Assembly: GCA_023055505.1 (NCBI GenBank)
Contig: JALIRH010000002.1
Location: 40,342,233 to 40,406,232, forward strand
Origin: Callipepla californica brunnescens
Taxonomy: Eukaryota; Chordata; Aves; Galliformes; Odontophoridae
Direction of reading: 5' to 3'
Length of the DNA: 64,000 bases
The notes under the pieces were generated by a model that worked only from the letters and a program-made list of their open reading frames with translations, was not told where the DNA came from and did no database searches. The translations under genes and the position numbers were made by a program. Every line of letters starts with the position of its first letter. Position 1 is the first letter of the stretch. Of the stretch, positions 24,330-36,551 are shown piece after piece.

Positions 24330-27189
24330 TGGAAATGGTGTGACAAGCTGTCCTACTGGAGTAAACTTTTAATGCACTGGAAGGTATTAATAGACACTGA
24401 AGACACTGTAAAACAAAACAAAAAAAAAAAACCCACAACAATCAACGTCTCAGAATTAGGGATTTTTGTCCATTTGGTGATGCGTATTTGGGATGAGAAG
24501 TAAAATGATTGTATGCACCATGCATTCTGTTCTGAAAGAAAAGCCAGCAGCTACCACTCAGATGTTTACAGCATGAGACTACTGTTCAAGCCTTCGTTCT
24601 CCATATTCTCTATCTTAACCACTCAGCTAAATAACTGCAGAAAACAGACTTGCTAGCTTCACTGGAAGTAGAGACATTCTTCTTCCAGGACTTTTTTTAT
24701 ACTGAACTGCTCCCACTCCACCCTCCTGTATTTAAACGAATGCTTTTTGTTCCTTTTTAAAATGTGTTTTGTAAATATGTGATGTAAATTAATGTGTGTA
24801 CATTGCTTTTAAATTGCTCGATATTTTATGCTTCAGTATGTATTTTTAGGTGTGTTCTTGTTTGAATTCTATAGGAATGTTTTTATTAGCATGAAAGAAC
24901 AAGTGTAAAATGTAAGTATCCTTAAAAAAAGGTTATACCTTATGTGAAATGAAGGAAATACTAACTGTTGGCCAGCTATGACTGTAAACTGTTATACTAG
25001 TTTTGAGCTCTAGGCCTTCTGCATATCTATATAGAAGAATCAATTGCATATATGAACTTTCTCAAAAGAAAGCTTCTAATTTTATTTATTGCCAGCAAAA
25101 TTATATAGTACCCTGCCTGCCATCTAAATCATATTTATATGCCTATTGCATGTGTATTATGGAAAATCTTGAGGTTGTTGCATACTATTATCTACAGGAA
25201 CTCTTAAATGTTTCCATGTGTGCCACTAGTGTCAGTGTCAGGGATTTTAATGCTAAAACAATGTGTCTGGGTGCATACAGTATTTTGGTATTGTCTTTTT
25301 TTTTTTTAATGCTATTTAAAAGCACTTTTATTCCTCCAAAATCAGAAGAGCCAAAAATGTGTCTTCATTGGAAGAATATTAAAGTTAGATTTCTAAGAAA
25401 ATAATAAAAAATAGTTCTAATGCTTGCAGTGTGGGATTTTCAGAAACATGGTGTAGGTCAAACCGTTCCACTTATGACTGCATAAGAGGAACTGAAATTA
25501 AGCTAAGTGCTTTTTAAAATTCCACCTATAATATATTAATCAATATAGCTATTTAAGGGCCTATTCTAGTACAGTGCTGAATGCTTTTATGATGCACTAA
25601 GTATCCTCAAGTCTATGACTTCGAATGAGATTGAGGTTGCACAGTTCCACTAAGAATTGGTCCTGTTTGTTTCTCTATTTTTGTGGTGTAAAATGTATGA
25701 ATAACTAGCCTGAAAAACATATCTTCTTATTTTCCTGTTTCCTGTTTGTTTGTAATGTTAAGCTACCTATAAGTAACTCAGTGCTAAGTATTATTTTTTC
25801 TATTTTTTTTTTACATCCTTTGTTTAACAATAAGGAAAAGGACTGAGTCATTTATTTTCTATGTTAATGCAAATATATTGACTAAGCTCCCCTGAACTGT
25901 TTTTTGTTGCAGTTATTTCACTCTTTAGAACCAAAGACTGACTTTGCTCCTGTAAAGAATGGAAAGCAGTATAGGATTGTTTATCTGTAGAGTGTTCTGT
26001 AAGAGTGTAGACAAGAAATAATAATTCATTACTATGTGTTGGTTTGCTGAATTGCTGCCACAAATAGTGTGGTGCTATGTTTATTTTTGTTTGCCATCAA
26101 GACTTCTTATTTCCTCGACATCCCAGCAACAAATTTTGCTCTTAGTCATTCTTAGTTAAAGTTAGGATTTTACTTGTAGACATCACAAATATTTTGTAGG
26201 TATGTAGTGATTTAATTGTAGTACTTGAGAACAATTGTAAGGGATAAACTTCATGGGAATTACCCTGAAATCTACTAGTTTATCTGATATACATTAGCAA
26301 TGTTGTAATGCAATGAAAATAACAAAGTATAAAGTGAACAGAACAACTTTTCAAAACTTGATAGATCACTTCCTGATATATTTTTATAACTGAGTGTATA
26401 GGATATTCTGAAGCATATGGAAAAAGGGAGATAATATATGTATCATCAACTACATCTTCAAAATAAAATTGATCTCATTTCATAACAGACTAATACACTT
26501 CTTTAAGAACTGTTGAATAAGTTTTAAATTGTTATAATTTTGAAGTTATTTCTGGTTTCCAGTACAAAGTTCACCTACAATTCCACACCTGTGATTACCA
26601 AACATCCTCTGGTACTGTAGGTCTGTACTGTTTTCTGAAGCATGCTTTTGTGCCCATTCAGTAGGCATTCTGTGAAACGTGCAATTTTTAGAAACTCAAA
26701 TGCATATCTATATGCATAGCTACATATATACATAATGTATTACACATTTGCTGTGGCAGAACTAATATAATTTTACAGCTGTAAGTGGTTAATCATGCCT
26801 GGTCTTAGGAAAAATATGATTTTAAACCAGGATTTGGGCAGATTATGACATGTAGCTGAGTCCTGGAAAAGTTTACATTTTGGTGCCCCAAAGTGATGGA
26901 TGTTACCTTATGAATCATTAACCAACACTCCTCTCTAAATAACTTTGATCACTTTGAGATGTTTTCAAAGGTGCCATCTTAAATTACATCGAAATAACGT
27001 TTGTATGCTCTCTGCTTGAGCTCAGTACTATTCTGTACTGAATTTTAACCTGGACAGTGCCTTCAAACAAAATAATTGCGATGCAGAACTAAGAGTTCTG
27101 TACATTCCTTTTGATATTTTTCATAGTTCTTGTAAAATGTAGGGAGAAGCCAAGCACACTGTTACTAGCATTGCTGATGAGGTGAATAA
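24330..27189 (+). other. B4GALT6 3' UTR and flank, end not fixed
   Basis: After the TGA the sequence is AT-rich and lacks coding potential. Candidate AATAAA signals on the + strand lie at about 26,462-26,467 and 27,184-27,189. Long 3' UTRs are usual for this gene in vertebrates, so either end is plausible. Transcription converges on the TTR-like gene, whose stop is at 28,767. Confidence 0.45.
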
Positions 27190-28560
27190 AGAGAGTTCTC
27201 TCTTCAAGGAGCTAACTTGAAGGGAGAAAAGGAATTATTTTTACAAGATTCTGACAGTATTGCAAATGAGAGTAAAAAATTTTACAGGAATATTAACAGT
27301 GTAATCTGATTCATATACTGAGATACTCTTAAGCCCATTTTCTGTAACATAAATTTAAGTAGGAGAATATAAAATATAAAATCCATATCAGAATAGAGAA
27401 TATATTGAAAAATGTCTGAAGTTTCCTTTTTTTTTTTCAGATCTTGCCAGTCTATTTTTCTATTATGTTTACTAATAACTGTGTTGAGGTGGATTACTAA
27501 TTGAGCAAGTTACTTAAAAATATTAAAAGCACCCACTGCTTATCAGCAAGAGGAAGTGTACTTAAGATTATTTTATTTGTAGAGGTATATAAGATAGTCT
27601 TAGTGAAAAATGCACTGAAACATATGTGCTGGGAATTTCCTGTGTATGATCATAATTTTGGTTGTTTTTTCTTTTTGTTGTTGTTCATGAGAATGTTTGT
27701 ACTTTTTTATCATTGTCTTTTATGAAATATAACGTTCTAAAGATTGTGTTGGTTTGTTTATTCTGAGGCTTTCTGGAGAGGTATCTCTTGTTTTGATTTA
27801 CAAAAATCAGTTTTTTGTATGCATGATTTCTCAAAAAAAAAAAAAACAAAAACCAGGAAGAGGAAGGGGGAATTGGGCAGCAGTTTGGCTAGGCTGTAGT
27901 GGGATTACTTTTGTTAATTCTCCTAATAGCTCTCCTCTGTTCTTGTTTTAAGAGTAATTTTCCTTGAACTTGAAGTACAGTGGTGTGAAAAACATGAATG
28001 AATGCTATCTCTTGGTGTTAAATAGGAGGCTGATTTTCTTAGGAACCAGCAGTTGTCCTTCGTACCTTTTCCTTTTGTCTTAAAGTTATTATTAGATAAC
28101 TGTCTGAATACTAGAGGTATGAAAGTAATTTTTTGGGAGTACTTAAACTGAAGGCAAAGGTATTTGTAGAACTCCATGAACCTTTTGAAAATGTTTGATA
28201 GCTTTAATTTTCTGCAGCAGTAGATACGGGTTCTCCTGGAAAGTGCTTCTAGTTATGTTTTGGAGTAGGAAAGTAGGCTTTTTCAGTTGGTGTAGAATCC
28301 TTGCATGCTGTTATTCACTCTTGTCACTCAAAAGATACTTTTACTACAGGTGTGACCCCATGTGATTTCATCCACTGTAGGCTTTAATAATAAGGCATAT
28401 GTGATGGCAGGTGGTGGTTTACATTTCCCATGTGCTCGCTTACCATGAGATACGTTTCAGGTCTACTTTGTTCACTTCCTTTCCAAGGAATGTAGCTTAA
28501 CTTCACGGAAAACTTTGGTCAGTATGTTCTTTATAAATGCAGTGTGTTTCTCTGAATATT

Positions 28561-28730
28561 TTTATTCAGGAGAGTAATTGAAAACAAAGTCAGTACATCT
28601 TCCTAAAGTCAACAGAGGGAATAAACAACTTGACAGTTACTGTTAGCGGTTTGCTCTGGGAAGCGCTATGCACGTTCTAAAACTGTTACCACAGTTAGAA
28701 ACTATTCTTAGAGTTTATGGAAATTTTAAT
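28561..28730 (-). terminator. Candidate poly(A) signals of the TTR-like gene
   Basis: On the - strand, ATTAAA at 28,730-28,725 lies about 37 nt after the stop and AATAAA at 28,566-28,561 about 200 nt after it. Which is used is not known. Confidence 0.4.
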
Positions 28731-28766
28731 TTACGCATCTGAATCTCTGTGCTTAATGTTATGCTT

Positions 28767-28874
28767 CTATTCCACTGGCTCGCTGACTGCTGCTGTAGTT
28801 GAGTAAGAAAAGGGACTGAGGACCGTAGTGATGGAGTAATGTCGATAACCAACATCGTTAGCTGCGAATACCAC
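28767..28874 (-). CDS. TTR-like exon 4 (terminal)
   Basis: 108 nt, the same length as TTR exon 4, with acceptor ...tttctctag. It encodes [18 protein letters not shown] and [11 protein letters not shown], with TAG at 28,769-28,767. Confidence 0.92.
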   Translation of the reverse strand: MVFAANDVGYRHYSITTVLSPFSYSTTAAVSEPVE

Positions 28875-31800
28875 CTAGAGAAAGAAACAATATATACAGA
28901 ACAAATGAGAAGTGGTCTCTACATACAAGCCTACGTGTAGATGAAACCACTGTGGTTGCCTGTCTGATCTGACCCCCCAGAGAACTTTGGAAATATCTTT
29001 TGTTGCAGTGTGGTTAGTGATCTTCGAGCTCTTGTTGCACATTTCCGCTGGTTGAGAAAGTTTGGTTAAAAGCATACATGTAACTTAAAGAGTGTTATAT
29101 TTTCTTTGTCGATACTGATAAATGACAAGACTTTCCTTTTATGAGCTACACTGAACACTTCACCTGTGTTTTTTCTAGTTGTTTTTTTTTAGTATACATT
29201 CAACTATCTGAACAGTATTGTTGCTCTTACAAAGTCCTAAATATTGAGAAACAGAATTAAGCAGTGTTACAGCAAATATCTTCTGTCTAAAATATGAAAC
29301 TGCATTTTTTTTAGTACTACTTTAATTTCTAGTATATGCAGGACTGCATTGGTCCTTTGGTCACGATTAATGACCAATGACCTAATGACCTCATTTAGGA
29401 GAGTTATTTACAACATCCCTTTTAACATCTCCTCCATGACTTTGTCTTCTGTCCTTTGATTCCTCTCTCTAGATTAGTAGATTATTTTGTGCTGAGAGAA
29501 GATAGGTGTTAGAGAATGCAAACATTTAAAATAGTTCATTAACACTGTGATTCTGGTGCTCCTTTCAACATTAATTGAGAATAATGCATATGGAAATGGA
29601 AACAGCTGGTAAGAAAAATTCATACCTGTTATTTGAAAGTGAACTGAAGAAAATGCGATCCCTACAAAGATTCTTTCTTAAGAAAGGAAGTTCTTTCATG
29701 CTCTATTAAATTTATGTCTATATTCTAGACTGGAAATTAAAATTATCTTGATGCATAATCAATTCACCTGCATGTTATAGATCTTGCATCTTCTCTTTTA
29801 TTTTTTTTATCACAGAAAGCAGGATTGTCCAGCATTAGCACTTGTTGTCATCTAGAATCAGAATGTTGTCTCTTACCCTTTTTAGGGAGGCAAAAACAAA
29901 GCATGATCTGGGTGTTCGCTACCTTTTCTCCAAAGAGATGTAAAGTAGCTGATGGAGCAGCAATTGCAAACTGTACAGCTATTGGTGCTTACTGATCTGT
30001 CACAGTCCAGCAAACAACTAATACAGATCTGCTGATGTTACTGCAGTGTAGCAACACATGAATGAGCTGATATTGTGAAGGGACAAGTCTGGAAGGAGTT
30101 CCAAACACTGGGGCTGGTTGATACCTTGTTTGGGCCACTCTTACCTAATCTGTTTCTTTTTCCCATGCAGCATTTGGTTGTAAATTGAGGATCCAAGCAT
30201 CCAGGAAACAGTTCACACTGACTTATTTAGAAATATAAACTTTACATGCACCTGTACAAATATTGGGTCCAAAACGCAGAAAAATCATTTTCCCAGCAGA
30301 CTTAGTCCGCCTGTTCTCTCTCAGGTGTCTAGTCCCAGAAAGAATCATAGGCTTCAGCTCAAGGTGAAGAATGGCAAACCTCTTTGCAAGTAATGCACCA
30401 AAGAAAGAGCTCACTGAGAGTTCTGGGGATGCTGGTAACTATGTTTTGTCGTGAGCACGTTGTCAGAATGTTTTGAGGCTGCAGATTTTAAGTGTTAATG
30501 TAAAATACCTTAAAGTGGAAAGTTCAATGTATGTGATTATTAATCAAATCCTAGACGCATTATGTATCTTTATTCCTTGCAACTAACAGACATAATGAAA
30601 TAAATACTTACATCAGCATGTTGATGGAAGGGATTCAAGCCCAGTTTCTTCCAGTAAGAGGCTGTATCGAGCTCAATCTTATATATCCCTGTTACAAATT
30701 GTTCTTTAGTTGTAAGCTTGTGAAGCTCTCCGTTTTCATTGGTTTGTCTGTGTGATGGCAGAAGAATGCACTTTTATATTCTGATTAAAAGCTCAATAAA
30801 AATTCAGCTTTTAGCAATTGAACTTGAGAGATGTTGCGTAGCTTAAGTAATGTCATGAATACCTTCTTTGATCTGGAACAACTTTTGTCCATCTGTATTA
30901 TGGATATCTTACAGATCTTATCTTGGCATTTGCTGCTTCCACAATCAAAACAGTGGGTGGCTGCCTGCCATGTCACTACTCTGCATGGTTTAGGGATGAG
31001 TCAAATGTTGGCATAGTTGTTCATAAGCTCTTGGCAGTGTGCTGGAATTAATAAATGAACTCGCTCACTTTGAAACTTCATTGCTGTAAGCAATGTAAAA
31101 GCTCTGTGATACGCTTAACTGTGTACACAAGTAGGGTCAGCTCTTGTTTTTTCCATAACCATTTGTCTAATTTAAATACGTTGAGTTGTTTTATCAATAT
31201 AAATATTTCTTGTAGTCAGCAGTTTACACTTTAAGTCTGCTATTGGAAGTCATTGTAGGTCAGCTAACAGTGTAGTCTTACAGAATTCTTCGTTGACTGA
31301 TTAGTTGTTTTTCTGTCCTCAAACAACAGATATTTATTTGAGTTAAAAGTGCTATCGGCGCTACCCAAGGGCATAGAAATGGCTTGAAACTTTAGACAGT
31401 GGAACGCCAGCCAAACTGGGAAACCAGAAACAGTATTGGATGCTGTCTCTCAAACATATGTCTTGGTTGAAATCTATGTCTGTGAAATAAGTTACATGGA
31501 ATTAGATTTTTCATTCAGTAGGTTTTCACAAATAAGTTCTGTTAGTGCCTGCGTTGAGTGGTCACAAAGCACTATATAGTGTTCCAGCTGCCAAATCTTT
31601 CATTCATCTGGCGTGCAGAGAAGTCAAGATTGGAATGTTATCTGTGCCATCATCTACTATCACTTAGATTTGTACTTCAGTGTAACTTGTAACTATGAAG
31701 CCTTGCTTCTTGCAGGATGCTCTTTAGTCAGTTGATGGACTTTTTTTTTTGTCCATTCAGATGTATTTTTTCCTTTTAAATAGCTTGATTATTTTTAGAT

Positions 31801-34597
31801 AAGTGTTTAATAAGCTTTCCCAGATAAAACCTAACATGTATTTAGTTGTGAGCAGTTATTCTTGAATCCCTTCCTAGCATTCCATTATTTATAAACTACC
31901 AGGATAGGAGAAGTTGACTTAGTGTTATCACTGCTTTCCATACACCTTCATTTCAACATGAAGCGTGTTTTAAGGCTCTGATTAGCATCCAGCTCTTCAG
32001 CTCTGTGTCTTTAATTAAGCATCTGAGCTCAGACTTGAAAGAATCTGAGCTGAACATCTTCTTAAGAGAAAAATTGCATACATTTCCAGTGAGAGAACAC
32101 GTTTGAGCCTATCTTATTTGTGAAGTGGAAGGCAAATTATTTAATAAGGATGACATGAATAAATAGGGTGATTTTTTTTTTTTTTCCTCTACATGTGCAA
32201 ATATGTGCGACCTTCACTGTAGCTCTGTTTATTAAGGGCACATAGTAGAGCCCTGTTGCTTCTGCCAGCCCACTGGTCTATTATACTGAAGAGCCACTTA
32301 TGTGCAATTTCTTGTGAACTCTCTACAAACCCATCTGTGTCTGGTAAAATTCCTGCAGTATGTCAGCTTTTGCACATGTGAGCCCCATGTCACCTTTTTA
32401 AGGTTGAATATACCATTAGCAGAGTCCTGTGAAGAAAGTTTCAGGTGGGACTTGGCACATATCTTGGATTTCTCGTGAAATAAAGAAGGCTATCAATTAT
32501 GTAGTCTGCATTTAAAACTATTGCATGTTTTGTCTGTAAAGCTGTACAGTAGTAGCAAATGAAAACTCATTTGAAAAGAGGCCGAATAACCAGTAAAGGC
32601 AGAATTTCCACTCACAGTCTTAGTTCCAAATTAAACGAGTCTGCTCGTCTCCCCTGGTAATAATGTAGCACTTCATTGGTGGGCATTAAAAAGAACAACA
32701 AAAGAACAACCCTTTGTAATAAAATTGCATTATAAAACTATTTTGGTAGTTGAAGCTGCAGTACTATTAAAAGACAACCTGCAGCAAATAAAATGTAATT
32801 CTTGTCTTCTCTCTGATTAAGAAAAAAACATGTTGTTTGTTAGAAACTCTTGGCTTTCCCATTGTCTTTCCTTTTTCTCACATCATACTTTGGCAGGACT
32901 TACTTTGAATTTAACAGTTCCCAAGATCCATCTGCAGCTGTTTTATATAATTTAACTGGAACGTTTGGAGCTGGGCTTCCTCGGACTGAATCCAGAATTT
33001 TTACAACAAGAGGGTGCTCGGAACCAGAAGAGTCCTTCAGGTAGGGAGAGAGAATTGTTTATGTTGTAAGAAAGGCAAGTGGTGGAGCATAATAAAGCAG
33101 TAAGGAGTCTTATTTAGCTTTACTGAATATACCACATTCTCAACAGGATTACTGTGTGCTCAGAAATACAGCCTGAAGGCCTCTCAAGGCTGGAGACAGT
33201 GGAGCAAGGGCGGGGGATATCAGCAGCTGTAGGGAGTCAAGTAGTCATGTGCAATATAGAGACACCGTGGCTGTGTGTGAAAATGGCTTTTTGCTTTCCC
33301 TTGGGGATGGATCATATTCGCATCATTTCCAGCATAATTTTTAACCAAATTGTAACCGGAACATGAAAGAAAGAAATTATCAAAGGAAGCAGAAGTGCTT
33401 AAAAATCGGGTAACTTTTCCTCTGTGTTTCAGAGTGGTGATTTGAGCAAAACTTTCTGATTTTGATGGCTCCGGATGTAGTTGTCTTAATGAAGAATTAT
33501 CTTAATCAGCTGTGAACTTGATAACTACCACATGCAGTCTTTCTTTTTTGGATCATATTTTTCAACCCTGGTAGTTATGCATGGTTAGAAGAGAGATTTT
33601 TTTCAGCCATGGGCTGGTGATAGTTTCCCTCCCATCGCATTCATCCCCAAGGCATGATGTTTATGCCCTAATGGTTTACATTCTCTAAAGGAAAGTTGAA
33701 TCAAGGTTTTAACTTTCTATTACCTAAGTCTGTAAGTGAAAAGTGAGCTATGTAGAACGTGCTCGTTAGAGAGCAACTCAAAATAGAATTCACTCATCTC
33801 CATGTAATCATTGGAATATGAATCATGATGTAGATGGTAAAAATTGAGCCCTCTTGTACGTCCTCTCTTTCATTCTATGATGTACTGAATACCCCATGGG
33901 TCAGGAACCCCACTGTGTCAGACAAGTGTATCAGCATGTATCTGCACCACCACCCATGTGAAAAAGTTTGCAACACTGAGTGTGGAGATCCCTTCTTGCC
34001 TCCTGGGAGCAGTAAGGAAAAAAACTAGAAAATACATTACTCCAGCTTGGATTCTCCTCAGCCAATGAAGATAAAACTAATGAGGGAGGAAGTGCTGAAT
34101 ACCACAGGGACCACAGGGAATGCTAGAACTGCAAGAACTTGCCAGAACTGCCTTGAAATCCCTCATGACCGTGTTCATTGTGTTGTAAGGGCTATAGTTC
34201 CTTCTTGAGAAGCCCAAGGCTTCTGTGTAGTGGCTATGGTATTTTTTTCCCTTTCTTTTCTAATGTGTTTTTTCCTGTAGTTGCCAAGTCTGATAGCAAG
34301 TGCTACTTCTCTAATCAGAAAGCTCTCTGTTGAGGAGGAAGAAGAAGCAGAAAGAGTGCAGTAAGAGAGAACTTACTGTCAGCAATATCACAATCAAAAT
34401 AATTGCAATAAAACGGAACATTCTATTTTTCACTTACAGTAATTGTAGCATTTAAGAGAGGAGGAAAAGAAAAAAGGCTGGGATTACATCAGTCTGAAGG
34501 ACTTCAGCTTCAATCCTAAAACACTTACCTGTGGTGCAGCTTCAGGGAACAGTGCCAGGCCAGCTAAGAAAACAAGAAATACGAAGTGAAAAGCCAT
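28767..34597 (-). CDS. Transthyretin-like protein, tandem paralogue of TTR, four exons, intact
   Basis: Four exons on the - strand (34597-34529, 33034-32904, 30747-30612, 28874-28767) join in frame to 444 nt, 147 residues, the length of human TTR. Exon 2 is 131 nt and exon 3 is 136 nt, as in human TTR; all splice sites are GT-AG. The product has a secretory signal ([20 protein letters not shown]) and one transthyretin domain with [28 protein letters not shown] and the C-terminal [16 protein letters not shown]. About 65% of residues 10-127 match the neighbouring TTR. In human numbering it keeps K15, L17, E54, S117 and T119 of the hormone channel but has S106, T108, T109, V110 and A121; Cys10 is His. 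It lacks the YRGS tail of HIU hydrolase, so it is TTR family proper. Probably a secreted tetrameric carrier; the ligand is unknown. Confidence 0.92.
30612..30747 (-). CDS. TTR-like exon 3
   Basis: 136 nt, identical in length to TTR exon 3, with acceptor ...catcacacag and donor GAT|gtaagtattt. The first ten donor-side intron bases equal those of TTR. It encodes [17 protein letters not shown] and [12 protein letters not shown]. Confidence 0.92.
32904..33034 (-). CDS. TTR-like exon 2
   Basis: 131 nt from acceptor ...ccctacctgaag to donor AA|gtaagt. It is 9 nt shorter than exon 2 of the adjacent TTR and equal in length to mammalian exon 2. It carries K15, L17 and the VRGSPA turn. Confidence 0.9.
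34529..34597 (-). CDS. TTR-like exon 1 (signal peptide)
   Basis: 69 nt, 23 codons, the same length as TTR exon 1, with the shared MAFH start and FLAGL core. The donor is CAG|gtaagt, phase 0. Confidence 0.9.
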
Positions 34598-34653
34598 TGT
34601 GGCTATCACTAGGAAGTCTCAGAGGCAGCAAGTAGAACTGATGAGATCTCTGA

Positions 34654-34661
34654 TTTTTATA
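34654..34661 (-). promoter_or_regulatory. TATA box of the TTR-like gene
   Basis: TATAAAAA on the - strand, 57 bp upstream of the ATG. This closely matches the position of the TATA box in TTR, and the intervening leader (…CTGATGAGATC…) is also similar between the two genes. Confidence 0.7.
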
Positions 34662-34720
34662 TCAAGGCCTCTAAACTAAGGCTGCTTATCAATTAAAAAA
34701 GTGCATCTGACTTTGAACAT

Positions 34721-34790
34721 GCTGATTCTTACTGTTTACTTAGTAAATAATGAGAAAATAAGTAACCCATACAAACATGAACCTTGTCTG
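34721..34790 (-). promoter_or_regulatory. FOXA/HNF3-like sites and conserved upstream block of the TTR-like gene
   Basis: A gctgattct block followed by TGTTTAC (34,733-34,739) and ttagtaaa aligns with the TTR promoter at 43,773-43,801. Further out, ataagtaac and acaaacatga blocks align with 43,883-43,910. FOXA sites at this position are known to drive liver and choroid plexus expression of mammalian TTR; use here is inferred. Confidence 0.55.
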
Positions 34791-34799
34791 TGAAAATAC

Positions 34800-36390
34800 A
34801 TCTATTCAGTTAATGCCTGCGGGAGCAGTGAATGTTGCCTAGCTTAACTGCAGCAATCTGTTTTCTTGCAACCAGTGTCTACTGTTCTTGTTGAATACTA
34901 CTGACAATAGTGCTGTTGAAATCTCATGAAGTTAAGAAAAATAGGATTTTCTTGTAAACTGAATTTCCATTTCATAGAGAATATCTGTGATTATAGCGTG
35001 GCATAATCAACTTATCCATGCTGATCTAGAGCTGCAATTTCTGTGCAGTAAACATATAATATGTGACAGCATTTTAAGTTGTTACATTCATTTTTCCTTA
35101 CATTCTGTACCACTTAAGAACTTTGCCTGCACAACTGTAAGTCAGCCCTCACCAGAAGTCTCTTTTTCACTTTAGGTAAATATTATTTCCAGGAATTAGA
35201 TTTTTACACCTGTGGATGCCTACATGCACAGTGAGGACATTAACTTATTTTTTTAATGACTGCAATAGGAATATATTTACATTTTGTTCAGAAGACTGCT
35301 CACAGTCCACTGCAAAGCAAGCCTACTGGTTTTCAAGCTTCAGGAATCGCACAGTTCCATGAAATGGCAATCATGCTTTAAGACGGGCACTGTTTTGAAA
35401 CTGTTTGCACTGTCTGCTAGAATTGTGTAACTGTGGTAGAGTCCAAAAATCAGGGAGAAAAGTAATCAAATAGCAGAATGTTAAAGGCTTCTGTAACCTT
35501 GTGAATTCTCTTGGTATGGGGTCATCCCAGCGGGCTCTTATGTGGAGATTAGCTCCAAGGTCAGTAGCAGATTAGTGCTGATAATTTTTGAATGGCCGAG
35601 TTCAGTCATGTTCTACATTATTTCTGTAATCCTATTAAACAATTCTCTGCTTCTGGATATTGAAAATACAATCAGCTATCATTCTATAGAAATTACTGCC
35701 AAAGTCTTCAAAGGTTTGGGTCCATTTATCAACAATGTTATTTGAATGACAGTCACTACACAATCTACCTTGTCCTTCTAAACATTTGAAGAGAATATTA
35801 AGGTAATTCTACCATTTTAAGAATCTTTTTTTATGGACAGAAATTTGACTTACTAGGGGTAGCCAACTCTATTAAAGAACAGTTTACAATGATGGTAACT
35901 GAAATGACTTCAGAACTTCCTAGATTCAGTGAGCAGCATTCCTTCCTCATCAAATCAACAAAGTTTGCCTTGAAATTTTAAAGCTACACAGATTTTAGCT
36001 CTACATTTGTATATCATAAGAGACTTTCTATGTTGTTTGTGTTGCTGCTAGGTATTCAGTATTTCTCCTATTTACCCTGTGTTTCCTAATCAATAGTGGG
36101 ATCTTATCTTCTGTGTGTAAACAGAATAACATGAATGAGTTTCATGCTTTGAGTACACTTACCTGACTTTTTTCTAAGATAGCAGAACTCTAACCTTATT
36201 TAGAGCCAGTGCATCTGCTGATATTTTTTTTAAGACAATGGGGAAAGCTAACAGCACCAAATCAAGTGTTAATTTACTTCACTGTGCCACACACTGTTTT
36301 CAGATGTTCTTTGTACTTGAAAGCAAATCATAATTCTTTAGAACATAATAAAACTTCACCAATAGAATCAGAACTGTTTTAAAGAAGTTA
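34800..36390. other. Intergenic spacer between TTR-like promoter and TTR 3' end
   Basis: About 1.6 kb of AT-rich sequence with no recognised gene or major repeat. It must hold any regulatory sequence particular to the TTR-like copy beyond its proximal promoter. Confidence 0.5.
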
Positions 36391-36393
36391 CAT

Positions 36394-36399
36394 TTTATT
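36394..36399 (-). terminator. TTR: TTR poly(A) signal
   Basis: AATAAA on the - strand about 155 nt after the TAA stop, a 3' UTR length close to that of other vertebrate TTR mRNAs. Confidence 0.7.
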
Positions 36400-36551
36400 G
36401 ACTTGTCTGAATTTTTGCCAGGTTACAAAATGAAAAAAAAAAAATACTAATGTAGCAAAAGGATATGCATTAGCAATAGGAAAAAACCTTCCTCCTAAAA
36501 ACCTATAATAGTCCTAGCAGAGGAGGGTATTTGTCTACTGACAGTACTCCT

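Noticed and set aside
28767..34597. TTR-like gene as 5-hydroxyisourate hydrolase (URAH)
   Set aside because: It lacks the C-terminal YRGS signature, has a secretory signal and TTR exon structure, and matches TTR at about 65%.
28767..34597. TTR-like gene as a pseudogene
   Set aside because: All four frames, start, stop, splice sites, phases and the TATA box are intact, which is unlikely at 35% protein divergence without selection.
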